Positions 34,033-45,439 of a DNA stretch of 64,000 bases are shown here, piece after piece (the stretch's first letter is position 1; each line of letters begins with the position of its first letter). Where the stretch lies: assembly GCA_946800325.1 (NCBI GenBank), contig OX326960.1, positions 11,630,893 through 11,694,892 of the forward strand. The letters run 5' to 3'. The notes under the pieces are model-generated. The model did no database searches. It was not told where the DNA came from and worked only from the letters and a program-made list of their open reading frames with translations. This DNA comes from Luzula sylvatica. Taxonomy: Eukaryota > Streptophyta > Magnoliopsida > Poales > Juncaceae. Position numbers and translations under genes: made by a program.

Positions 34033-36595
34033 CAACTAAAATGCTTGGACAATCAAAATTTGTGCTGTGATTTTGTATTTACACGCTCCGTCAGTTCCGT
34101 CAAAATTATTGGGCTCCGTCAACATTGAGAGCTACGTCAACATAAAACCTCTCTCGCTCTCTCTCTATCTCTCGATGGACTCAAAAGAGGTATCTCCCTT
34201 GTTCTCTCTGTAGCTTGACCAGAGGGGAACTCTCTCATCTCTCTCTCTCTCTCTGCAAAATAGGATTCGAGGGACCCCTTCTCTCGCAGCCCTGCCTTTC
34301 CATGGGCCCGAAGGAGCTGTACCAGAAAATGCAGATTTAGGCAGATTTTCCCATATTTACGCAGATTTATGATAGCAAGGCTGATATTGCGGCTATTCAG
34401 GGTTCAAAGTTGTATTTAGAGTTTAATTTCTCATTATATTCATATTTTCTTTATTATTCTCATGGCTTAATAAATACTATGAATTACAGAGTTAGTATTG
34501 TGGAAAATTCAGTATTAATGATTAATTTAGTATAATCCTTGGAAATGAATTTAACCAGTGGTATGAAGACTTTACTTGTGATTCCACGAGAAGGAAAGAG
34601 AAGATTTAGAGGAACAATTTGGAGAGATAATATCATCTTATTTATGACCACGCCTGGCCAGGTGTTTGCTATTTCATAACCCAAATTTTGTTCTATATCA
34701 CACAAAAAACAATCCTGTTCATTCAAATACTGAATTTTTTATTCTATTTTGATCGATTTTCTGCTTTTACCAGCTTGCTACTCTGATCGATTGTTATGCA
34801 GAAGTTATTTGTACCAGTAGTGTATCAGTTTGGTGATTGAAGTGGCAAGAGACGTGATCCATTTGGCACGGAGCTTGCGGAGTCTTAATTGGTGTTTTTT
34901 TTAAAGAATTTCTTCTTGCAGGTTCACTCTGATTAGGAGGTTGATATCCAAAGTGTTTGATCCATGACACTAGAATATAGTGTGAATAAATCTGACCAAG
35001 AATTGGAATTTCGACGAATTTAAACGTAAACCTGGTGGAACTACAGAGCTGCTATTTCATGGATGAGTTTAGGGTAGAAATAGGATTTATTGTGTGTATT
35101 GATGAGATAAGGGTTAGATTTAAGATTGAATATGTATGCTCTCGATTGTTTAGGATTAGGATCAATGGTTAATATTGGAATAATTATTAATTATGTCGAG
35201 TGTGAATTAGTAAAGAATATGAATTGATACGGAATGAATATTGGTATTGCATGTGTATTGGATATGTATTGAAAATTGAAATCGAGAAAGAGGTATTGAT
35301 GTTTGATAATGAATGAATTGAATGTATTAATATTGAACTGGACATATGTTGAATTTGAAAATTTCATAAAATTACAATTATGTCCAAAAATTCCTATAAT
35401 TGCAAAATACGACCAAAATCATGGCAGAACAAATTAATTACAATTGATCCATAATTTCAAAATTGATAAAATAATAAAGATGAAACAATTATAAAAACTT
35501 ATTTTTGCTTAATTCTTATTATTTCTAAAATAACCAATTCACAATTACAACCGTAAACCCCAATTACAACCAATCAAATATTAACCAAATAATGGAAGAG
35601 ATACAACATTAAATTGTAACTTCAAAAGATATTCCTATATAGAGACTATAGTTTATAGTCTAAAAGTCACCAAATCCAATCGCTTCGGACTCACAATCGT
35701 CGCTTATTGTTGTTTCCACATATTTAAACTAAAGGCCTGTTTTGCATAAATGAAACGGGTCAAACAAGTATATCAATTTTGAGAAGAAGCCCTTATTGCA
35801 TAAATGAAACGGGTCAAACAAGTATATCAATTTCTTAGAAGAAGCCCTTATTGCATAGTTTGAAATGGAATTAACTGGATATCTGAAATAAGTTCGATAT
35901 TTTCATCATTAATTTGCATGATTTCTGTCAAATTGAGGATGGATTTCAGAAATAGCTGGGATAATCAAAATAACCTCAACCCGTGACGTGCATTGTTTGA
36001 AAATTGAAATTTTGAAATTTACCGCAAAATTGAGGATTTTAATCTGTAAATTTGAGGAAATAACTTGTAAAATTAGAAATAATCCTGTATATGCATAATT
36101 TGATCAATCACCTGCACGATTTTGAAAATATCAAAATAACCTACAAAATTGAGGATGAATTTCTGTATCAACCTAAATATTTTTGGAAGAATATTAGATT
36201 GTTTATTGTACCTATTTAAGAACAGAAAGGAAATTATTACTCTGAAATTTGTAGAGAGGATTTATACTCTTCTACGATATGTGACCAAGGAGATTGGACA
36301 GGGGAAATGCTGAAAGGGCGAAATCAACGAACCCCTTGGAGATGCAGGACGAGACACCACAGGACCACTTGAAAATGGGTGGATTCCACCTCGTTCTCTC
36401 GCAGTCGCAGGTGAGAAGTTTCTAATTCGAATCTGTTTTGGGAGAAGTAACGACAGAGTTTGGGATGACGATAGAGACAGACGGAAGGTTAACTGGTGTT
36501 AACTAAGTAATGAAGCACAAATCTTGAGTAGATCTAACGGTTCAAAGAGTCACAAGTAGAGATGGTTTAATACTTGTACAAGTAAAATAGCAATA

Positions 36596-36598
<3 letters not shown>
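34024..36598. mobile_element. 2.6-kb insertion in a TA microsatellite, Mutator-like ends
   Basis: The paralogous 'upstream module' is continuous at 14780-14800 and 56085-56110. Here it is split by this block, with TA tracts on both sides. The left end (GAGAGTGCAACTAAAATGC, then TTGGACAA) and the inverted right end (GAGTATTGCTATTTTAC, then TTGTACAAG) resemble each other and the 45-kb element (GAGGGCACCTATATAGC, then TTGTACAAG). The interior has a 54-bp tandem duplication near 35740-35860 and no recognisable transposase. Confidence 0.6.

Positions 36599-36599
<1 letters not shown>

Positions 36600-36627
<28 letters not shown>
36600..36627. repeat. (TA)n microsatellite
   Basis: TA tract on the right edge of the insertion, counterpart of 33959-33995. 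Confidence 0.95.
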
Positions 36628-36629
<2 letters not shown>

Positions 36630-36869
36630 ATTGAATAGTTAATGTACAAGGAATTGATATGTGATAAATAATTAATATTAAATAATTTATTAAATAATCA
36701 AATATATACAATGTGTGTGTCAAAAGAAATTAACAGAATTTTTATATTTCTTGTCTTTTGGAGGAGGTTACATTCAGAGGTTACATTGAGTATAAAATGT
36801 CTGGTTTTAATTGTAATATTTGGATTTTAAACATAAAATATGATATAAATTGGATTGATGAGAAGATTT
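36628..36869. repeat. Upstream module, resumed
   Basis: Continues the module broken at 33958; matches 14795-15035 ('aaaagaaattaacagaattt'). Confidence 0.65.
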
Positions 36870-39093
36870 AATAATTTACCAACCTCTTATTTTGGACCCA
36901 TATTTATGTCATTTCCTCATTCCACCCCGTCATAACTCATGTCACATCATCACAATTATTTCAACCGTTAGATTATGATATGTGGCAATATATGAATCAT
37001 AAATTAATCTTTGATTTTGTGTGATTATTTTTTATTTGTAGATATTTATGTGTCATTTATCTTACACATAGTTTTAAGCAATTTTAGAAGGTCACATCAT
37101 CTTACATTGATGACATGTCAAAATATTATTTGTTAGGTTCATGTTGTACCAGTTCTATTTGATTTTGAATTTTTTAACAATACGTTACATGATCAATTGT
37201 GAATACAAATAGAATGTGAAAAGTTTAAAAATCTAACATTAATAAATTAATATATAATATCATAAAACATGCATCAAATATTGTTAGAATTTTCATAATA
37301 TAATTTAAAAAAATTAAGTTGAATTTTATCTTTATTTTGAGATCCATATTATTAGGAGTGTACGTGGACCGGGTTGGACGGGTTTTCATCTAAAATGTAA
37401 CCCAACCCAAGTAGAACGGGTTTTCATTTTTCCAACCCAACCCAACCCATGATACCTATAAAAATTTTCAAACCCATCTTGGCCGGGTTGGGCGGGTTAG
37501 CCGGGTTTTTTTTCGTAAATACATACTATAACAATATATGTTCATATGTTCACAAAAAAATATGCAAAAAAATATCTTTTTTATTAGATCATCGAAAAAT
37601 ATTTTACAAACACACAAATCAAAATTAAATATGCATAATCAATATCTCATTATATTTATGTCATTCTTTCTGACAATAAATATAAACCATATATTATATA
37701 AAAAAATTCAAAAGTTTAAACTAGTTATATATTTCATGAAAGAACTGATATAGTGATATCATTAAAAAAAATCTTATTATTAATGAAAACACAAAATAAT
37801 AACAAAAGACGAAGCTTACTTTTAAACAAAATAAAAAATAACAAAAGAGAATAGTCATTTGTTGTCAGAAAAAAAAACATGTCATATATGATTAAAGTTA
37901 AGAAATTTTGTATTTTAATTTGAGAAATATTAATTACTTAATAAACATAATATTCATATAAAGTAAAAGGACATAAGAAACTATATAATATTGAAAATAA
38001 TTAATAATAAATAAATCATAACAATATAATTTACGAAAAAATAGCATACCATTTGATTTATATTAAAAGCTTAAACAATTATTTGATAATTTGAAATTAT
38101 ACGGGTCGGTTTGGATTAATGCGGGCTTTTAGTTTCAAACCCGTAACCCAACCCATACTTCCGGATTTGTCAAAGTTCCAACCCGGACCCGACCCGACAA
38201 CTTCGAAACCCGCAAAAAACGGGTCGGTCCGGGTCGGGTTGGGCGGGTTGGAGGATTTTGTGTACACCCCTACATATTATAATATATTTAACATTTTTCT
38301 CTAACTTAAAATTATGAAAATAATTATGTAAAAAAAGATATAAAAATAAATATAATTACATTAATGACTTGTAAGCCTAATAATAATTATTTTTTAAATT
38401 ATAATTGAAAAAATTGCACATACTACTAAATATGTTATTATCATATATTCAATATTTTTCCCAACTTAAAATTATGAAAACAATTATGTAAAAAAAATAT
38501 AACAAAAAAGTAATTACATTATTGACTTGTAATCCTAATTATTATTATTTTTAAACATATAATTGAAAAAAATTGCACATCCTAATTATTATTATTTTTA
38601 AAACAATTATGTTATATTTGTATTTGTACTTAAAACAGTTTCATGTTAATCTTTAAAAAAAATAATGAAAGATATTTATATACTAAACACAAATAATTTC
38701 TTTAATTTATATAATATTTTTAAATAATAAACATGAAACAAAAAATGTATCGGACACACATATTTTTTTAAAACTTTTACAATGTTATTAGATATGAAAA
38801 TTTCAAATATCACATGATTTTGGTTTTTGTTTTATGTCCACGCATGTAGTTTTATTATTTTATAGTTACATTTATTATTTTCTGTATGTGTTGCATTAAA
38901 ATGCTAAATAAATATTTCGCAATGTGTCATATTCAAAAGTAATATAATAATTTTATCATCATCAAAATTTCTTAATTAATATGATATTTATCATGAAGTC
39001 TTATATTTGATTCCGAAAAATCATAACTATATATTATGTGTACGGTAAATAAATGAAACAAAACCGCCGCGAAGCGCTGGTAATCTCCTAGTT
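36870..39093 (+). mobile_element. Helitron-like block, plus-strand 3' terminus at 39093
   Basis: It interrupts a module that is continuous near 15030-15060 ('gacttaaaaattattggtaaacc'). The right end is 'ccgccgcgaagcgctgg', 'taatctc' and CTAG before a host T, a standard Helitron 3' signature. The left end lies near 36870 but its TC start is not certain. A hAT element is nested at 37353-38272. The rest is AT-rich and non-coding. Confidence 0.55.
37353..38272. mobile_element. hAT-type element with GGGTTGGGCGGGTT subtermini, 920 bp
   Basis: The target duplication CATATTAT is perfect (37345-37352 and 38273-38280). The ends TAGGAGTGTAC and GTACACCCCTA are inverted. Subterminal 200-bp regions are full of AACCC and GGGTTGG words. 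The interior is AT-rich without transposase. Confidence 0.88.
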
Positions 39094-40811
39094 ATTGTAA
39101 AGAATGGCAAGCAAATGAGTACATTGAAGAAGATCTTAAAAAAATTAACAAAAAACTAACGAATGAAATCAAACAAGATACGCAATCTAACGATTCAAAT
39201 TAAAATATACTATATACATATCACAGAATCAACCATAAATGAATTAGAGTGGTGATGCATGCCCCCTTTGAAATCTCCTAGAATGATTGATGTGTTGGCG
39301 TCTATATTAATGATGGTGGTAAACCATGAATATTTAATTTTTTCCATCATATAAAGGAAAAAGAAGGTAAAAAAAATCAATCGTTTCACCGATCATTAAT
39401 TTATTTAATATTTTAAACAATTTTGTTTACCATCATTTATAATATTAATAATCAAATTTAAATTTATAAATTTGGAAAAGAAGTTATTTAACCGAATTAA
39501 TACACTGTTTAACATGCGTTAAACGGATACACATGATTAAAAATATCATTAGAAATAAACAAATATATAACATTAAAAAATAAAAATAATAAGTTCGCAA
39601 AAGTTAGCAAAATAAAAACGAAATACTTCGTTTTTAAAAAAGATTGAAAGATAAAATAACAAAAAATTATTAATATAAATATGACTTGTCATGTGTAAAA
39701 TCAAATATAATAAATTATTAAATAAAACAAATTATTTTTAAATAATTTGATTTACCACATAATAAATGTCGTTTACCATCTAATTAATACTATTTTGTCA
39801 CCTAATTAATATCATGTATTAATTTGCATAATTTTATTGTTTATCGTGTATTAATTTGAACTTACCATTAAATTGAGTCAATTAAATTGTTGCCAACACA
39901 TCAATATTTGTGGGGAAATGTAAAGGGACAAATATAATTTCAATGAATTATATGTCGAAACCACCTTACAAAAATTTAATGATCAATATGACGATGTGAT
40001 ATTACGAAAAATTTAGAGACTACGCAAATGTAAGTGGGATAAATTTCGTAAATAGAGAAATGAAATATGAATAATTACTTCAATCATGAACTTAGAAACG
40101 AAATACCCATTATTTATGATATGTAACAAGATTTTATGCTATTAAAAAAAAAAGATTTTATGAAGAAAAAAAAGTTAATAACAAAAATTGTATTATTGAT
40201 ATTCACAATAGTCGACAATATCACGTACACATGCCTTGAACCATGGGACTTTGGAGGACCAAGTATATTTTTGATATTTTATCATTTCGATTTCTTGGTA
40301 GATAAGTACGTATTCATTAGACCTTACTCTATAACACGTACCTTTCGAGAAAATTATCCTTTTGTATCATCAAAATGGCTGCCAATTTGAGAAAATTAAT
40401 ATAATGATAATCCCATGCTTTATGCTTGCAGACACGAACTCATCCTTCTCATCTTCCCTTGTTTATTGTTTCGATTGTGTTTTTGCATTCCGTTTTTGCA
40501 TTTTGTTGCTACTTAGCTCAAACTTTCTCTATTTTATCAGTATCTAATTATCTATTATATTATGCTGAGCTGGCTGGTTTGATTCAATTAAAACAATAGA
40601 ACAAAATTCAATTTTGATTTAATTCAATTAAAACATATAAACCATGAAATAAGAGCAACTCTAGAGATTCAGAGCAATTTTCAACACATATAAACCATGA
40701 AATTAACCAATTACAAAATTCAATTTTGATTTCATTCAATTAAAACAAAACAACATATTTACACATTTAAGTCCTCCAATATTTGACAAAAGAATTAAGA
40801 ATCCCTACACA
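39094..40811. repeat. Segmental repeats and H4 3' flank, no gene
   Basis: Bases 39190-39700 match 1660-2130. Bases 40020-40330 match 15340-15470 and 56860-57040 ('gactttggaggaccaag'). Bases 40440-40811 are the H4 3' flank leading into stub U8, with an internal repeat of 'caattttgatttaattc'. Confidence 0.6.
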
Positions 40812-40885
40812 CAAAAGAATCCTTGCCTTTTCAGAGCGTAAACTACACTACAAGTCCTCCTCCTCACATGTTCTGGGTACGTAAC
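40812..40885 (-). pseudogene. Histone H4 C-terminal stub, U8
   Basis: The minus strand reads DVTYPEHVRRRT then VVYALKRQG, matching [12 protein letters not shown] and VVYALKRQG of H4. Sequence upstream (to the right) is replaced at about 40890 by a repeat also present near 54090. Truncated; no promoter. Confidence 0.72.
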
Positions 40886-41329
40886 ATCAAATATATTTGT
40901 TTCAATTTTCTATTTATCTTGACATCCATAATTACATAATTCATATATACCGATTTTCCTTTATTTCAATTTGTAAGACATTATGTTAGAAAATACAATG
41001 CAAAAAATACATATTTGCATAATAAAATTTCAAGTACTATGATATATTTTTAAAACATTATAACTATATGAATCACATATAATACTAAGTAGGTTATATT
41101 TTGTTTTTGTTTTTTCATAAAATTAAGTTATATCAAAAACATTATTATACAACGACCCCAATAAATTAATAATTTCATGCAAAAAATACATATTTTTTTG
41201 TTATCATAATATAAAATAATTATAAAACATATATACACTCATTGATACATGAGTTCAAATAATTTATTTTGAGATGATATTTTCTTCATTACCATACAAA
41301 TATTTATGCACTTCAATAGTCTTATTAAA
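40886..41329. repeat. AT-rich repeat shared with 54080-54330
   Basis: 'ttgtttcaattttctattta', 'acatccat' and 'aatcacatataatactaa' occur in the same order in both places. Non-coding. Confidence 0.55.
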
Positions 41330-41520
41330 ACTGGATCGGACTGGGTGGTCGGACCGGAAAAAATCGGATAGGAAGGACAGGGCCTATTTCCGATTCGGTT
41401 CGTTTACAATACAACATTTACAATTAAACCGGTAAAAATCATTGAACCGGCCAGTTTTTTGTAAAAGACCGTGAACCGGATTGATATAAAAAAACTGGTC
41501 AATTTTTTCTTTCTCCTGAT
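41330..41520. repeat. CCGG/AACCGG-rich transposon-like patch
   Basis: Contains 'gactgggtggtcggaccgg', 'attgaaccggccag' and 'gtgaaccggattg', alternating GGTT and AACC words typical of subterminal regions of some hAT or Mutator elements. Ends not resolved. Confidence 0.4.
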
Positions 41521-41799
41521 GAAGTTACCAAAGTTATTTTTTTCATTTTTTTTTTCTTCTCATCTCTGCAATGTAAATTAATCTTGTCTTTTTTGTTATG
41601 AAAATATTTTATTTATTATGGAAACTAAATCAGAAAATTGAAAATACAAATTAATTATAATGATTTATTGCAAATTATCACGATATTTTTTCGCTTTAAA
41701 CAATCAAGTGAATATTTTGATAAATCATCAAATGATATTATATTTCTTATATATAACTTTATACTATATTTATTTTTTATGCTTTCAAATATTTTTTCT

Positions 41800-41926
41800 G
41801 TTGATAATAATGGAGAAGTCTCATATGTCCTCCATCCATTGATGTCAATGAGAATCGAACCCACAACCTCTCACAACATATTTTTTTGTGTGACACACTC
41901 AACCAACTAGACTATAGACCCATTGA
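41800..41926 (-). mobile_element. tRNA-derived SINE head
   Basis: The minus strand carries an A box (TAGTCTAGTTGG, 41903-41914) and a B box (GGTTCGATTCT, 41851-41861) in the order of RNA polymerase III promoters. The sequence between is AT-interrupted and does not fold as a mature tRNA, so this is a SINE-like element rather than a tRNA gene. The 3' end is not resolved. Confidence 0.7.
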
Positions 41927-42039
41927 CTCTAAAAAAGACAGAAGTTTATTTAAAAATCCTTATACATAGCATAAGTTTCAGCTAAATAGCAACAAAATAC
42001 AAAACAAGAATTACAAATATAATCTGAAGCTAATCAATT

Positions 42040-42300
42040 TACTGTAACTAAATTATTCGCAAGTTCTTTTAGAATATTTGGTCAGCTTCGAGCCAAATGT
42101 TCAAATTCCTTGGTTCTCATTATTTCTGCGTGATTATTAGGAGAGGATGCCACAAATTTGAAGCACGGAGTTTTAAGTTGAGGGCGGTTGTATTGCTCGT
42201 CCAAGGTTAAAATTGTTGCCGAGTTCTTCACTTCGATGATCCGTGACGAGTTCATTTCACACTCATTAAACCAAATAAACGAGTATCAAATTCCTTCGAG
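42040..42300 (-). pseudogene. BPM BACK-region fragment
   Basis: Reads VKNSATILTLDEQYNRPQL, KTPCFKFVASSP, IMRTKEFEHLARS, a TGA where Cys should be, then PNILKELANN. It is closest to 2652-2873 and followed by the same 5'-flank insertion (42236-42410 compared with 2850-3020), so the two loci share that rearrangement. Confidence 0.78.
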
Positions 42301-43169
42301 TAATTGTTGTCGTTAATGGACCGAGGAGGTTGCGAGTAATCCATATTTTTTTCTAACTTAAAATTCCTTTCAGCAATGTTATTGAGTGTTTCAAGTTCAC
42401 AACATCTATTTATAAATTTGCATGATTTGATTATAAATCAAAATGAAACTCCTTGAAGATAAAAGTACGAGTACTATTATTCTAACTAGGATAGTGCTTG
42501 CGCTACGCGGTGAAGATGCTAACTATATTGTTAGTTTAATATGAATCTATCATTGATAGATTCATTTACGATGATAAATACCATGCCATTTCATAATAAA
42601 ATTATATCACACTATATTGAGATCAGTAAAATATTCTTTGTAATTGTTTCAAACTAAAATATTCAGATCTTAATTGAACTTTTTTTTGTTTAAATTCTTC
42701 CAATTAAGAAAATTTCTCAATTTAACCATATTATACAAATATATATTATTCATTAGACAAGTTTTATTTTTGGATTCAATATTATCTCGTAAAGGGGGTA
42801 AATACAAGAATGTTTGAAGCTTTAAAGGGGGTAAATACAAGAATTTATTAACTTGGTTTTATTGCAAATGACATGCTATTTTGGATTATTTGGTTAGAAT
42901 CAATTTATTAACTCCATATTATTTTTTCAATTTTGTTTTTTGTTTGCATGTTGTTGCCACTTTAGCTGAAACCTACTCTATGTTTCAGAATTTTGCAACA
43001 TCATTGAACAATATAAGACTAGCTGTAGAGATTCAAAGCATTTTTCAAGACATAAATATTGAAACTACACAATTACGAAACTAAATATTGATTAATTCAA
43101 TTCCTTGTATTATATTCATAGAAAAAGATAGAAAAATATTTACACATATTTACAACAAGGTCCTCCAAC
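42301..43169. repeat. BPM promoter copy, Helitron-like end and H4 flank
   Basis: Bases 42310-42470 are a plus-strand copy of the BPM 5' flank. At 42485 begins 'ctaggatagtgcttgcgc', the minus-strand Helitron-type terminus seen at 4437. Bases 42850-43150 are an H4 3' flank without H4. Confidence 0.55.
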
Positions 43170-43706
43170 TTAGAATGTCTCGGATTATATGAAATGGAGT
43201 AAAAAACCTAAACGCCTCAGCTTCAATATCGTAAATAAGTTTTAAGTTTTATGTTTTTTATTGATATCTTCATCTTATTGTTTCAATTCTGTGTTTTTGC
43301 ATTTTGTTGCCACTTTGCTGAAACTTTGTCTATGTTTCAGAATTTTGTAATATTTTTTACCTCTTTTTAGGCATTGTGGTCTATGGATCTATTATGTTGA
43401 ACTTGTTTCAAAGAGAAAAAGTAATTTAAGACAAAAATCATGGAATTAATCAACACAAGAAGTATTGTTTACCTCTCTAAATCAATAGAACAAAATTAGA
43501 GCAGCTCTAGAGATTCAAAGCAATTCAAGACCATTTAAGACATAAATCATGAAATTAATCAATTACAAACTTAAATTTTGATTTAATTCAATTTCTTGTA
43601 TTACATCAAAACAGAAAAAGAAGATTACACACATTTACAACAAGGTCCTCCTATATTTGACAATTGAAAAAGAATCCTCAACTAAAGCATCCCTTACAGC
43701 CTGAGC
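43170..43706 (-). repeat. BPM linker trace and H4 3' flank of U9
   Basis: Bases 43170-43270 match the BPM BTB linker at 59100-59230. Bases 43280-43706 are the common H4 flank. No intact frame. Confidence 0.55.
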
Positions 43707-44256
43707 TTAATCATCAAATCCATTCAAGGTCCTTCTTAGCCGAAGAGTAAAAACTACATCCATTGCAGTAATCAAACTGCCTCCTCTTTGATCAGACTTT
43801 TCCCAGGACCAGACATTGTTGAAGAAGAAATTGGCCTGTAATTGAAGAATAATAATCAAATTAAGATGTTAGCATCAATATTTCAAAAGATTAGGAAAAC
43901 TTAATTCGAGTAGAGAAAAGAAGTATTACCTTGAAGCAACAACTTGTTTCTTCAAAGATCAAACAGCTGATCCCCTCAACACCACTAAGTCATGCCAATC
44001 AGCGAATTGCTGGATTGGTGAATAAATGTGCGTTATTAGAAAGCACCTTCTTGTTCCTCCTCTTTGATTCGACATTGTTGAAGAAGAAATTAGGCTGTAA
44101 TTGAAGAACGATAATCAAATTAAGCTATTAATCGTCGATATTTCAAAAGATAAAGAAACTTGATTGAGTAAAGGAAGGAGGCCATACCTTGTGAGAAAGC
44201 AAGCCATGGAGAAGGAGAGAATGAAATGAAAACCTGCAGTCCAAAGTGAGGAAGAA
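43707..44256 (-). pseudogene. Histone H4 pseudogene, unit U9 (two exon copies)
   Basis: 5'UTR exon (about 44188-44256), partial H4 exon (43930-44075) and second copy (43707-43816). The second copy jumps from the tail ('aaagaggaggca') to ITAMDVVF near the C-terminus, losing most of the histone fold, and ends FDD-stop in place of FGG-stop. The partial exon lacks the GRGK codons. Promoter and leader are almost identical to U2. Confidence 0.82.
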
Positions 44257-44269
44257 AGAGGTGGGTGGA

Positions 44270-44362
44270 GGTTATTTATGGAGGAGATGGATGCGTTGGA
44301 TTGCAAGTAATTAGACGGACGAGATTGACATGGAGAAGTTATGCGGATGGATGACTGTGCGA
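44270..44362 (-). promoter_or_regulatory. Histone-type promoter of U9
   Basis: TATA as ATAAATAA (44272-44279), nonamer-like AATCCAACG (44294-44302) and GTCATCCATCCGCATAAC (about 44338-44355). The distance from nonamer to TATA is shorter than in U2 because 'tggatcaatatga'-type sequence is missing. Confidence 0.58.
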
Positions 44363-44997
44363 GAGGTGGGACTGGGATTGAGGGAAGTTATTATTAGTTT
44401 GTTGCCTAATTATGAACAAGAACGGATTATTGAATTTAAGGATGCCTTTGATGATACAATTATTAACATATTAACGCTGTTATGTGTTTGTTGCCTGATT
44501 ATTTACTATTCCTACGTTAGTAAATAAATGTTTGATCAAATTATTAAGATAATAGTTGTATTAATGTCATCATATTATTAGTACTTGTTTATAAAAAATT
44601 CATGAATATATTAATATATTAGTATACTAATCTCGAGGAATAATATATGATGTATGACATAATTTTTACGAAAAAATAACAACAAATATCATGATTTATA
44701 AAAAAAAATCATGATATTTATAAATTTTACAACAACTACTGTTTGAATTGTTCAAGAGCCGATTTTTTTTTAATAAGTCAAACAATTGTTGTAAAATTTG
44801 TTTTAATTTTTTTACATCATCGGCAAAATCGAGACAATAATGATGATTATGATGATGATGCTTCTCATTTTCATGTACATAGTCGTTTCGTACCGGTACT
44901 TGTGTCTTTGTTCGTATTTATATTTCGTATTTCGTTTTGGTATTCGTGAGTTGTAATTCATAAGCATATCATTATTCAATTTCATATGATACTTATA
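44363..44997. repeat. Distal flank of U9, no gene
   Basis: The start matches 16320-16400. The remainder is AT-rich; a short Ser/Asp-rich open frame near 44743-44949 has no recognised homology. Confidence 0.4.
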
Positions 44998-45301
44998 GAG
45001 GGCACCTATATAGCTTGTACAAGCTAACCTCAGTTTTTGCTTGTAAGTTTTACACCCTCAGATGCGCATTGAGATCCGTGCAAAATTTTAAAACACAAGC
45101 TAATGTTAATAGCTCCGTTTCCGTCTGTTAGTTCATTCTTCACTCACGTTACTTCCCATGTTTTGGCAATCTTATTCTGGCTCCCATGGCAAAGAGCTTC
45201 ATCTTCTTCTTGCCTGCAAAGGGTTTAGGGTTTAGGGATTCATTTTTCTTCTTGCTCCGTGGCAAAGGGGCTTCGTCTTCTTCTTGGCCCCATGGACCGC
45301 C

Positions 45302-45439
45302 ATGGACGTGCTTCATCTCTCTCGTGCCAAACGTCTGTATCTCGTGGAGCCGTTCGATGTTGCTCTCTCGCACTTCCAGAGGTCTTTGGCAGAGAAAATC
45401 GAAGAGATCGTCTCTATTTCTGTCGAAGCAGATCTCTAG
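45302..45439 (+). CDS. Hypothetical 45-residue frame at the inner edge of the MULE left arm
   Basis: ATG at 45302, TAG at 45437-45439. Reads MDVLHLSRAKRLYLVEPF, then DVALSHFQRSLAEKIEEI and VSISVEADL, an amphipathic, protein-like composition unlike the AT-driven frames nearby. The first codons are in the inverted repeat and the rest in unique interior. I do not recognise the family. It may be a captured exon or chance. Confidence 0.2.
   Translation: MDVLHLSRAKRLYLVEPFDVALSHFQRSLAEKIEEIVSISVEADL

Noticed and set aside
33828..34052. Ser-Leu and Tyr-Ile repeat protein
   Set aside because: Translation of the (AT)n-(AG)n microsatellite.
41851..41914. tRNA gene
   Set aside because: A and B boxes are present but the sequence between and around them cannot form a standard cloverleaf; a SINE explains it better.
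45226..45243. Interstitial telomere
   Set aside because: Only two TTTAGGG copies, located inside a transposon arm and repeated in the other arm; too short for a telomeric tract.
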